Of a stretch of 64,000 nucleotides of DNA, positions 25,494 through 35,795 are shown in pieces (within the stretch, counting starts at the first letter, position 1; each line of letters starts with the position of its first letter). The notes beneath the pieces are model-generated. The model had not been told where the DNA came from. It was given only the letters and a program-made list of their open reading frames with translations, and ran no database searches. Position numbers and translations under genes: made by a program. Source of the DNA: Melastoma dodecandrum (taxonomy: Eukaryota > Streptophyta > Magnoliopsida > Myrtales > Melastomataceae); contig JARUPY010000397.1 in assembly GCA_029817715.1 (NCBI GenBank), positions 4,402,001-4,466,000 of the forward strand. Reading direction: 5' to 3'.

Positions 25494-28134
25494 ATGACGC
25501 AAGTTCATTTGTTATTGTATGGTCATGGGATAGTTATTCATGGTAGTCAAGGAGTAGGTTATAATAGGGGGTCCAGTGAAACGTATAAAGGTACCTGCTG
25601 ATGTGGACTATGTCCAATTCGAAAGGGTCATTGCTAATGCAATGAGATTAAACGAAGGAAGTAGGCTGGAAATATGTCATAGATATCCCGTTCCTTCGTA
25701 TGATCCTTCCGGCATAAATTTTGTGCTAGTACCGATTGGTGATGATGAAGATGTTAGGTTGTTGTGTGAGTTTGCGATGTCAAATGGTGACCGCATTCAA
25801 GAAGTATATGTGATATCAGTTTATGGGAATTCTAGCAATGAAGGGAGGCCGAAAAATTCAAGAAGTAAGCACGGTAGTAACATGCAAGCCGTAGGAGTGA
25901 ATGTGGATGAGGGGTTAAATGTTGTGCAAGAGAGAATGGAAAATTTCGAAGTTAATAGAAATTTTCGTCGATTTGTACCGGTGAATGAAGGGTGTAGCGG
26001 ATATGGTGGTAATGTGGGTAATGAGGAGGATGGTGATATGGATGATGACGGTGGTAATGATTACGGAGACGATTATGAAGAGGGTGATCCGTTTGAAGAT
26101 TTAGAACGTGATGTGGGCGATGAAGAAGCTCTAAACGAAACTATTTATCGGCGATATGAAAATCATATCGTTGATTCAATAGTGAATTCTGATGAGGCGG
26201 ATACTGATGATGAAATGTTTAACTGTGTTGATTTAGGGAACAATGATAACAATGTAGGGGTTAATGAGGCTGGTCCCTCTGGGAAGAAACGGTTGGAAAA
26301 AACCTCTATCATTCTATCTAGACAGTGGTGATACTGGGAAAGTCATTTTCGAGGATGATGAGGAAGTTAGGATGACGGACGATCCAGACGCTGTGGTTGA
26401 ATTTCGTAAAGGGATGCGTTTCAAGCATAAGAATCATCTCATTCATACGGTTAATATGTTCCATATCAAGAACCATTATAACTACGAAATTGTGGAGTCA
26501 GATAAGACGACGTGGTCTGTGTTTTGTTCTGAGGTTGGTTCTGGTTGCAAGTGGAGATTACGCGCGATTCAACGTACTTGTGATGATGAGTTTGAAATAA
26601 CCATCGTTGGTGAGGCGCATACATGTTTAAATGCAGTGCTTTTCCAAGATCATGATCGACTTGACTGTAACTTTATGGTTCCATACTTTCGTACTTTTGT
26701 TAGAGAATCTCCTGAAGTGAAAGTGTCGTTCCTATGGAATGTAATAAAGGAGAGATTTGGGTACGAAGTAGCTCGGAGACGAGTATGGGATGCAAAGAGG
26801 AAGGCAATTGAAGTTGAATATGGCGAATGGGATGAATCTTATAACGAGTTGCCACATCTAATGAATGCAATCAAAATTGCCAACCCCGGAACAATTGTTG
26901 ATTGGGGTGCAACTTATAATCTTGGCGATGTGGAAGTATTACAGTTTCAGAGACTTTTTTGGGCGTTTGGACAGTGTATTCAGGCATTTACTCATTGTCG
27001 GCCAGTTGGGAGTATAGATTGCATATTTCGATATGGTAAATATAGGCATAAACTCTTAATTGCTTGTGCTATGGACGGGGATAACCATATTGTGCTGCTT
27101 GCATTTGCACCGGTTGATGAGGAAAGCTATGATTCTTGGAGTTGGTTCTTGAGATGTCTTAAGGGATATGTCGTTGGTGATAGGACGGGAGGAGTATGCT
27201 TGATTTCCGACAGACATGTTGGCATTCAAGCGACTGTGAATGATCCGCAGATGGGCTGGAACCCGCCATTTGCTCATTGACGGTTCTGTCTTAGACATGT
27301 GGCAAGCAATTTCAATACTAGATATAAAAATGTTGCTTGTAAAAGCAAGTTGATAGCCGCAGTGAGGAAATTGATGACTGTGAAGCACAAAAACATTATG
27401 AGAAGCTAGTGAGTTTTTCGCCGAGATGAATGAAGAGCAGTGGTGTTTGAGTCGGGATGACTTTTATAGATATGGTCTTATGACTACGAATTTGAGCGAG
27501 AGTTACAGCGCCGTTATAAGAGGTGCCAGAAATCTTCCAGTTTCGGCTCTTGTTCGAAAAATATGGTATAATTGCGTGTCATACTGGATAGCCAGAAGGG
27601 ATGATGCTGACTCTGCGTTGAGAATTGGCGAAAGTTTTACAAGTGTTTGTACAAATCGGTTGTTCAAATGTATGGAGAAAGCCAAACGGTATGAAGTAGT
27701 GCTTCTCGATCGACAGGAGGGTAGATTTGACGTGAAAACTAGAGGAAAACATCGACTCAAGTATGTGTTCCTTCAAGCATGGAAATGCAGCTGCAAGAAG
27801 TGGCAAATCTATCGCATTCCGTGTTCGCACGCTTTGGCATGTTATGCACACATGCATGTAGATCATACCGCTGTGATTAGTCATTTCTACTCATTCGAGT
27901 GTCAGAAAGCCGTGTATACTTCGAAATGGCATTCTTTTGATTGCAAAGATGATTGGCCGGAATATCCTTTCCCGAGAGTCAATCCCGATCCTACAAGAGT
28001 CAGACCAAAAGGGCGTCCAAGGTCATCCCGTATACGTAATGAAATGGACATCAAGGAGAAAACTCGAAAAACTAGTTGTGGGTTATGTAGAAAGGAAGGT
28101 CATAACCGACGTAGTTGTCCTAATAGGAATCTTT
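25494..28134 (+). pseudogene. MULE-1 transposase (MuDR type), decayed
   Basis: Transposase that would cut and paste MULE-1 DNA in the nucleus. The inferred start is the ATG at 25494 (TQVHLLLYGHG), which matches the start of the MULE-2 copy. The order is a PB1/MuDR N-terminal domain with an acidic linker, the MuDR DNA-binding domain (FRKGMRFKHKNHLI .. SGCKWRLRA), the MULE DDE domain (VGSID, LISDRH, RFCLRHVASNFN), a SWIM zinc finger (CSCKKWQIYRIPCSHA) and a CCHC knuckle (CGLCRKEGHNRRSC). Lesions: a frameshift in the G run near 25567-25572, a frameshift in 26264-26331, an in-frame TGA at 27278-27280, and a frameshift at about 27370-27415. The usual SIDGTF around the first Asp reads SIDCIF. It is therefore not functional as it stands. 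Confidence 0.85.
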
Positions 28135-28238
28135 GTAAGTGTTTATTCAATATTTAAATTGAATAAGTTGTGATTTCTGATTTTATGCTTAAGTTGTTCT
28201 TGTTTTTAACCGTTGTTGTTATATTTTCTAACAGGAAA

Positions 28239-30419
28239 ATGCGTCCAGGACCAAAAAAGACAACTATTCTTGATGCTCAAGTAGAGCATCAATCGACGGC
28301 TGTATGGGAAGCCGGATATAGCGTGGTATATGAATTCATGTATTCATACCTTGGTGGCATCTTATATGTTTCATGTATTCGTATCTTTTTTACTTACTCG
28401 TGTTTTATCTACAGAATAACGTTCTCACTTGCCGTCGGGTTGAGAAATCGCTGAAGGGAGGTGCCACCGATCCTAGGATGGACGTATACCTCCGTCAAGC
28501 AGGATTCTATGGAGTGGCTAAACTTCCGTTCATATCATTGGACTGGGCCCTCATCACAGCATTGACGGAATGCTGGAGGCCGGAGACGCACACCTTCCAC
28601 ATGTTGCATGGTGAGATGACTATCATCCTTCAGGATGTGGCAATTCAGCTAGGTTTGCCCGTAGATGGTGATGCGGTGATAGCAGATACATCCGTATCTA
28701 ATGAGGAGGTGTGTTTAGAGTTATTGGGCCGGAGACCTAGGGGTGACAATATCAGGTCTGGTCGTATTAGACTGAGCTGGCTGGCTGCAAATTTTGGTGA
28801 CATCCCTGTAGATGCCCCTGAGGAGTTAGTGCAGATGCATACCAGGGCATATATTCTGCAACTGATTGGTGGGATGTTGTTCTTAGATAGTTTAGTGCAC
28901 TTATTCTGGTTGCCTCTGCTAGCTGGCTTTGAGAGGGCTGAAAATTATAGTTGGGGAAGTGCATGCCTTGCGTGGCTTTATAGGAGTTTGTGTAAGGCGG
29001 CTCACCATAAGGCAAGTCAGATAGAGGGTCCGTTGATACTGCTACAGATTTGGGCATGTGATAGATTCCCTCATATAGCACATCTGAGACTTCGTACACC
29101 CTTTGTGGAAGATATGCCTTTGAGCCATAGATGGGCCGTTGCGAAGGATGTACGCACGGTGTCCACCCATGTTCTTTCCTCCTACAGAGAGGCATTTGAT
29201 AGGCAGAGCATGGATCAGGTCAACTTCTATAGCTAACAAATTCGTTTGATTAAATCGAACTCTTCTCACACATTCACATTGATATATGCAAATTATTTGG
29301 CATCCTTACCCGGATGAGTTGGTCGCCATGCTTCCTGATTACTGCCGATCTGGTGAGGCTTTCTGGCGTGCAAGACTTCCGTTGATTTGCTTCTATATCG
29401 TGGAGTGGCAGTACCTGGATAGAGTGATTCGTCAGTTTGGCGATCATCAACTCGTGCCGGCGAGTTGTGACACAAGCAAAGCACTCCATTGGATAGATTT
29501 ATGCGGGAAGACCATGAACAACTGGAGAGATATCCACCAAGTGTTTTTGGAGAAGTGGGAAGATTGGATTAACATGGTCGTGCCGCTGATTTGGGAGTCT
29601 CCCGTTAGATATTCAAAATGGTATGCCAAGCACACCAGGCAGCACATATCGCACACCGGCTCCATGCTAGGAACATTGGTAAGTCGTTTATGAGTATGAG
29701 TATCTCATAACATTTCTCATTCATTTTTCAATTTTAACCTATACTTCTGATGTAGATGAATAACTTCCGAAAGGTAAACCTTCGGTCTGACCAGCCGGAA
29801 GCCGTTACTCTTGCCGCGGAGTCCATGGAAATGATGCGAGAGTATACACCGGTGAGATTATATGGTCGTACCGGCGAGTTGGAAGATCAACCTGCATACG
29901 AGTTCATCCCGCAAGGTGGACAACATATGGAGGAGGAAGCTCATATGGAGGAAGATCATCCTCAGCATATGGACGTTGCAGAAGAGGATCATGAACATGA
30001 GGAGGAGCCACGGACATACGACGACCCCGTATTTGACGAGGAGGGCCATGAAGTGCGAGAAGGGATGCTCATCTTGCAAGTTTCTCATGTTTATGGCGAT
30101 TTCGGCACTCCTTACTACGAGGTTGGGTCCAGTTCTACACCGGAAGCTCCGATTAAAGGCTCAAGAGAATTCGGGTAAGTCCTTCGATTTAAGATTCATT
30201 TAACTTTCGTAACTTAACTAATATAACTTCTTCAGGTACGACCGTTTGCAACAAGGAGAAGGAACTTCTCAAATTACACAACTGTACCCGGATATTCCAT
30301 CGGAGCAGCCTGAAGTTCCAGAAATCCCTGTCGTGAGGGCTTATGTTAGGAGGAAATCTACGAGCGTAGGGGACATTACTGATATGAAATTTGGACGTTT
30401 GACTTTGTACGTTAGATGA
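28239..30419 (+). CDS. Plant mobile domain protein (MAIL/MAIN-like) in MULE-1
   Basis: The PMD family (aminotransferase-like, PF10536) includes host MAIN/MAIL1, which support genome stability and TE silencing with a PP7-type phosphatase; TE-borne copies have no established job. Exons by splice sites: 28239-28325, 28415-29218, about 29295-29678, 29756-30174, 30236-30419. Motifs: DVYLRQAGFYGVAKLPFI, WRPETHTFHM, GEMTIILQDVAIQLGLPV, LSWLAANF, RAYILQLIGGMLF, NYSWGSACLAWLYRSLC. The C-terminal third is acidic (EEEAHMEEDHP..). It is open except that the exon 3 acceptor looks lost: the expected CAG before the IIWHPYPDE codons reads CAA near 29292. It follows the transposase on the same strand, so it is probably co-transcribed. 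It may be a recent pseudogene. Confidence 0.75.
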
Positions 30420-30574
30420 TGGACATTATGTATAGACGTTGGCTTTGTTATTGAATGTTGGGTGTTACATTGTTTCGAAGTTTGGTGTTGGATGTATGGA
30501 TGTTATCTATGAATTGTTTCTGTTTGTTGAAACGGGGTTTCTAAAGTTATTTATAGGAATGTTGTATTGCCAGA

Positions 30575-31132
30575 CGGAAACCCGCCCCTTATGTTATTCC
30601 AACAAGGGGCGCCGTCTCAAACCGCGCCCCTTGTATGCCGCAGAAGGGGAAACCCGCCCCTTGTGGGAACAGGGAGGGACCGGGGGGGAGTGGCATAAGG
30701 TTGAAGGGGGGACAGGGGGGACGGGGGGAGGGGACAGGGGGGAGTGTCCTAACTGTTGAGGGGGGGACCGGAGGGGGGGGCGGAGGGGGATCGGAGGGGC
30801 AGTGACCCGTCCCCGTCAGACGTCCAAAACGATAAGGGGGGACAGGGGGGGCCGGGGGGGACGGCCTCTTCAAGGGGCGCGTTTTGAGACCGCGCCCCTT
30901 GAACACTTATGCATTATTTCGCTGGGGATCGGTGCATGCGTAAGGGGCGGGTTTTAGAAACCCGCCCCTCACTGAGGCACATGGAGGGCGCGTTTCCGGA
31001 CCGCGCCCTCTTCGTAATCCAATGGGCGCGTTTTCAGAACGCACCCCTTCGACGGTAAAACCATATTTTACGAAACTGAGACCGTATTTCGCAAAATTTT
31101 TTTAAAACTAACCGTATTTCCGTACAAAACTT
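30575..31132 (-). repeat. MULE-1 right terminal inverted repeat
   Basis: Inverse of 24250-24775. It contains palindromic units at about 30603-30630, 30870-30900, 30941-30968, 30985-31012 and 31023-31050 (e.g. AAGGGGCGGGTTTT-AG-AAACCCGCCCCT). The block 30665-30860 has many G runs of 5-9, with G-quadruplex potential on the plus strand. The tip is ACGGAAATAC-class sequence read inward from 31130. Confidence 0.8.
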
Positions 31133-31703
31133 CAAGAAAAACACGATAAAGATTATAAGTTGTCACGTCGCGGATGTAATATGTACGCGCACCCCACTTC
31201 GTCTTATTACACTTAAATATGGTTACATGCACGTTAAAATATTATTACTAGTTTAAATGGATACATGCATGTGTTTCTAAGACGATATATTATTTATTTA
31301 TTTTTTAAGATTAGAGAGATATGACATGTGTATGCGCTTCAAACCTTAAGCTATGTACTTTTGAAATGTTATAAAAGTCCAAAGAGACGTACAAAGTAAA
31401 TGAAATTATTGGTAATTTGGACTTCTTATTCATAAAAAGTTGCCCGATTAAATTCATGGTTCACCTTCATCCAAACTTTTGATCAAACACTAACGATTAA
31501 ATAATCTTTTTATAATGTTTGAATTCGTGATTTTTTTTAGTCATACTACATATATTACACGGGAGCCGATGAGTTTGAACATTTTTTAACGAAGTTTACT
31601 GTAACTAGTAAGGAAATCAAACTTAGTAGTTATTTATCTGATCAAGCAATTTACATTAAAAATATTTTAGTTAAAATTATTAAAATAGAAAGGGTATTAG
31701 TTG
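31133..31703. other. Spacer between MULE-1 and a small MULE
   Basis: AT-rich sequence with no coding support and no repeat recognised. It separates two adjacent transposon insertions. Confidence 0.4.
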
Positions 31704-32102
31704 GGAGTTCTGTCCTAAAATAATGTTAAATGAAAAAAATATTTCGTAGAATAGGGCACTCATTTTCAAAATTCGGAAAATAATGCCCCTTATTCAGTTT
31801 TTAAAATATTGAATTCACTTGGTAAAGAATTCGAGATTTCTATCATCGAATATATGTGAAAAGATTAAAGAATTTAGTGTTTGAATACCGAATTGAACCC
31901 ATAAAGAGAATTCAATGTTTGAAATAAGAAATTCGATCTCATAGAAAATTTCAAAATTTTTATGAAATTGAGATTAACATATCAAATTTTTTACCAAGCG
32001 AATACGACGTTTCGAATATCCAATTAGAATTATTATTTATGAATTTTAAACATAAGTGTGTTATTTCACGGAATATTTTCTTACAAATTTAAAACAAAGC
32101 TA
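31704..32102. mobile_element. Small non-autonomous MULE (399 bp)
   Basis: The ends GGAGTTCTGTCC (31704) and AAAACAAAGCT (to 32102) are inverse. About 90 bp on each side pair (left AAATATTTCGTAGAATAGGGCA; the right complement has AAATATTCCGTGAAATAAC). The flanks TATTAGTTG (31695-31703) and TATTAGCTG (32103-32111) form a 9-bp target duplication with one mismatch. The AT-rich interior also folds back (GAATTC.CTTGGTAAAGAATTCGAG against CCAAGCGAATACG). Its tip and subterminal sequence match the 11077-12426 element. Confidence 0.72.
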
Positions 32103-32177
32103 TATTAGCTGCCGGGGGGCGTGAGTTGTTGCTTGTGTTTTACCCGCTTCCGCTGCCAGACAACGAGTTTTGTTCCT

Positions 32178-32220
32178 TAATGACGTCATTTGGCGAAATA
32201 TTTCGCCAAATGACGCATTA
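32178..32220. repeat. Near-perfect 43-nt palindrome at MULE-2 left end
   Basis: TAATGACGTCATTTGG-CGAAATATTTCG-CCAAATGACGCATTA reads the same on both strands except for one extra A in the left arm. It contains TGACGTCA, the classic bZIP/CRE-type core. It lies 13 bp inside the element tip. Confidence 0.8.
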
Positions 32221-32249
32221 AGTTTGCAAATTCGCCAACTAACTCACCA

Positions 32250-32512
32250 AAGTCGGTCTTACAAAGGCCGACTTCACCACATTTAGAAAAATTTTGGCAA
32301 ACGAAGTCTGGGACGCTTCATGAAGGAAGTCGGCCTTTGTAAGGCCGACTTTGCTCCGACCGCCCTGAAGTCGGCGTTACAAAGGCCGACTTCCATTGAA
32401 TAATGAAGTCGGCCTTTGTAAGGCCCACTTCAGGGCGGTCGGGGCAAAGTCGGCCTTACAAAGGCCGACTTCCTTAATCACGATGGAAGTCGGCCTTTGT
32501 AAGACCGACTTC
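32250..32512. repeat. Six-copy palindrome array (MULE-2 subterminal)
   Basis: Six ~26-bp palindromes of the form GAAGTCGGCC-TTTGTAA-GGCCGACTTC or with the centre inverted (TTACAAA): 32250-32275, 32326-32351, 32367-32393, 32405-32431, 32446-32472, 32486-32512. Copies 2-5 are further arranged as one ~149-bp inverted repeat (32325-32473) with arms of about 70 bp meeting near 32400. A seventh copy is at 38052-38077 at the other end. Placement at both ends fits transposase-binding subterminal repeats (inference). Confidence 0.88.
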
Positions 32513-32993
32513 CCTAGGTTTAAAAAAAAAATTGCACTCCGGGAGGACATTCCGTCCCTAGCCAGCCGCCAGCCCCCGCCCCCCCGGCCGCCAGCAATCG
32601 CCCAATCGAAGCCCCCTTGCCCCGATATTCCGTCCCCGAGCCCGTGCTTCCGTCCCCTAACGGTAATAGTGTAATTTTCACTTGTATCTAGTTAATTACC
32701 GTTTAATTTTAGTAATTAATTGTTAATTAGGGTTAATTATAATTGATTTAGTGTTTATGTGATTTTGATGGAAATTGTGGTAAGTTATGGTTTATAGATG
32801 ATAAGAAAGTGTTTAATTGACCTTATTGATTGTAATTAACAACTAAACAAGTATAATTATCCTAAGAATTTAATTATCGTAATTAATTAGGTAGTTATTA
32901 AGTAACAACAAAATGTATATTAACTAAATTGTATTCATTTTTAAGCTTTATGTTCTAATTTGATAGCTCAATTGATTTAGGTGTTGTGTTTCA

Positions 32994-35679
32994 ATGTCGT
33001 CGGTTGAGCTATTGATCTTTTATAATGGAAATACCGTTAATGGAGCTGACGGAGTTGGTTATGAAAATGGTTCAATAGCAAGAACAGAAACCCCGAAATT
33101 TGTCAATTACGAGAATTTCGAACGCTTGATATGCCAAGCTATCGGTTTACAATCGGCAATTTCATTACAGATAGCGCATAGGTATCCCGTTCTGGCGTTA
33201 AATAATGTTGACGTGTAATATTATCTTGTTCCTATTAAAGTGGATAAAGATGTGAAGTTGCTTGTTAAGTTTGCTATTGCAAATCCACGGAATGTGCAAC
33301 AAATATATGTGTTCTCCGATGTATCGGTGACGCATGTTCAGGCTAGAATGGTGGATGTTGAGCCTAATGTGGAACGCCATCGTTATATGGGTGTTCGTCG
33401 TCAAATTGAGAATATAGAGGCTGGAATGGTGGTAGTAGAGCATAATGTGGAAGTGGATCGTCCTATGGTTGTTGGACGTCAAAATGAGAATGTCGAGGCG
33501 GAAGTGGAGCGGTGTTTTTCGGTCAAACATTGTTATAATGTTCCGATGGAAGTTGATCATCGTATGGATGTTGTGGCTGGAAATGAAATTGTCGTGGCTG
33601 AAGTAGAGAGATGTTATACTGTTGGAGAATCTTCTAATCCTCTGATGGAAGATGAAGGCAATATCAATGAAGATATAATGAATTCTGATGTAGATGTCGA
33701 CACTGATGCTGAGTTTTTTAACGATGTGAATGCCGGCAATGAGATGTCGGATGATGAGAATGTCGACAACGATATGGTTATGGTTGTTGAATCTGGTGAA
33801 GGGTCCAGTTCGTGAAGTCGCTCGAAGGAGACTCCTTTGCCCTTTTATAATGAATATCTCGATGACGTGCATGAGAGATTTGAGGAGTAGAATTTGCATC
33901 CTCTTGTCGAATATTCTGACCTTATAGATGAATTTCGAAAGGGAATGCATTTCAAGAATAAGAAAATGTTCATCAATTCGGTGAACAATTTTCATATTTT
34001 AAGACATTGCAATTATGAGGTTGTTAAATCCACGAAGATATTGTGGAATATATGTTGTTCTGAATTCGAGAAGGGCTGTAAGTGGAGGTTAAGGGCGATA
34101 CAACCAAAAGAGGATGATGAGTTTGAGGTGAGAATAGTTGGTGAACCTCATAGTTGCGTCAATCCCGTACTATCGCGTGATCATGAACGTCTGGATTCAA
34201 ATTTCATGGAACCTATGTTCAGGTCGTTTGTAAGTGATAGTCCGGAAGTTAAAGTTAAAGTTCTTCGCAACTTGGTAAAGGAGAAATATGGATACGAAGT
34301 GCCAAGGAGAAGGGTGTGAGATGCGAAAAGGAAAGCTATTGAATTTATTTATGGCTCATGGGATGAATCATACAACGAGTTGCCACATTTGTTGAACGCG
34401 ATTCGTGCCTCTAATCCTAATAGTTGCGTTGATTGGGGGGTTCATGCATGGTTGGTGATTCGCAGTTTGTTTTCCAGAGAGTATTCTGGTGTTTTGGTCC
34501 TTCAGTAACGGCATTCCGTTATTGTCGCCTCGTAGTCAGTATTGACGGGACTTTCTTGTACGGAAAATACAAGCATAAGTTATTAATTGCTTGTAGTTTG
34601 GATGGCAGCAATCATATCGTTCCTTTAGCATTTGCAATCGTAGATGAGGAAAGCTACCAGTCGTGGGGATGGTTTTTGAAATGCCTTAAACGTTACGTGG
34701 TTGGCGATGAGTGTCAGGGCGTATGTTTGATTTCAGATAGGCATTATGGTATTCTAGCGGCGGTAAACGATGTTGAAGTAGGTTGGACGCCACCTTTTGC
34801 ACAGTGAAGTTTTGTATATGTCATGTAGCTAGTAACTTCAACTCGAGATACAAGAATGTACGTGGCAAGAAATGCCTAGCTATTACTGCAAGAAAATGTA
34901 CGCCTCCAAAGATGAAGCAATATTTGCGTCACATTCTAAAAACTATTCCAGAATCAGCCGACTTTTTCGACGAGATGGATAGGTCACAATGGACTCTCAG
35001 TAACGACATGGGCCACCGTTGGGGTATAATGACGACAAATTTCAGCGAGAGCTACAATGCTGTTCTAAGGGGTGCTCGATCGCTTCCGGTCTCTGCTTTA
35101 GTGAGGAAGACCTTCTACAATTGTTGTGCTTATTGGATTAATAGAACAGATGAAGGTGATGCGGCGATAAGGAAGGAGGAGAAATTCACTAAAGTTGCCA
35201 TGGACCGTTTTCAAAGAGGAATCAGGAAAGCCAGAAATCACCAAGTGACCCTTCTAGATTGCGGTGAAGGTACGTTCGTTGTCACGACCCGGGGGAATTA
35301 TAAGACAAAGAACGTCTTCCTGCGACACCAGAGGTGCTCCTGCAAGAAATGGCAAACCTATCGGATACCATGTTCTCATGCCTTTGCTTGTTTCGCCTAT
35401 GTTAACGTGGATGGCTCGGATTCAATTCACAATATTTATACTTGGGCTAATCAAAAGGCGGTATACTCATTCACATGGCATTCATTTGATTGTAAAGAAG
35501 ATTGGGATGCGTATACATTCCCAAATGTAGTTCCGAACCCAGAAAGGGTACGACCGAAAGGGAGACCCAAATCTACTAGAATTCACAATGAAATGGATGT
35601 GAGGGAATGGAAGACCAAGTTGACTTGCGGTCTTTGTAAAAGAGAGGAACATAATCGCCGTAGTTGTCCAAATAAATGA
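32994..35679 (+). pseudogene. MULE-2 transposase (MuDR type), decayed
   Basis: Start ATG 32994 (SSVELLIFYNG), parallel to the MULE-1 copy. Recognisable parts are the MuDR DNA-binding domain (FRKGMHFKNKKMFI, KGCKWRLRA), the DDE domain (VVSIDGTFLYGKYKHKLLIA with the first Asp, LISDRHYGIL with the second), FCICHVASNFN, the SWIM finger (CSCKKWQTYRIPCSHAFACF) and the CCHC knuckle (CGLCKREEHNRRSC). Lesions: TAA at 33217-33219, a frameshift at about 33815-33825, TAG at 33887-33889, TGA at 34317-34319, a shift around 34430, and TGA plus a 1-nt loss near 34806. From 34810 to the stop at 35679 the frame is open (about 290 codons). It is not functional as it stands. The N-terminal half has a long variable acidic/Val-rich linker. 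Confidence 0.85.
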
Positions 35680-35795
35680 AACTGTAAGGTGTAATTGGAT
35701 TATCTTGAATTAAACTTGATATGTTTCATTTGTACGTTTATTATAAACACTTAAAAATGCAGAAATAATTTACATTTCTCTTTGCAGGTTATACT

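Larger units (their letters stand above)
24250..31132 (+). mobile_element. MULE-1: MuDR-type transposon carrying a PMD gene
   Basis: A 6.9-kb unit bounded by long inverted repeats. The left end GAGTTTTGTACGGAAATACGG (from 24250) mirrors the right end CCGTATTTCCGTACAAAACTTC (to 31132), and the similarity continues inward about 500 bp on each side. The flanking A-rich 9-mers AGAAAAAAC and AAGAAAAAC look like an imperfect target duplication. Order inside: GC-rich TIR with palindromes, C-rich leader, TTAGGTTAGAAA minisatellite, transposase (25494-28134), PMD gene (28239-30419), then G-rich TIR. The transposase has several lesions, so the copy is probably immobile by itself. Confidence 0.85.

Noticed and set aside
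28767..29195. 142-codon minus-strand ORF
   Set aside because: Antisense to the PMD exon 2, which has clear family motifs on the plus strand.
28239..30419. Host MAIL1/MAIN gene
   Set aside because: It lies wholly between the paired MULE-1 TIRs, is followed by acidic TE-type sequence, and has a second copy in MULE-2. It is TE-borne.
32250..32512. CRISPR-like array
   Set aside because: Repeats are palindromic, alternate in orientation and have irregular spacers in a plant transposon. This is not a CRISPR.
33198..33995. 265-codon minus-strand ORF
   Set aside because: Antisense to the MULE-2 transposase; rich in His/Ile/Asn, with no domain. It is the shadow of GAT/AAT-rich coding sequence.
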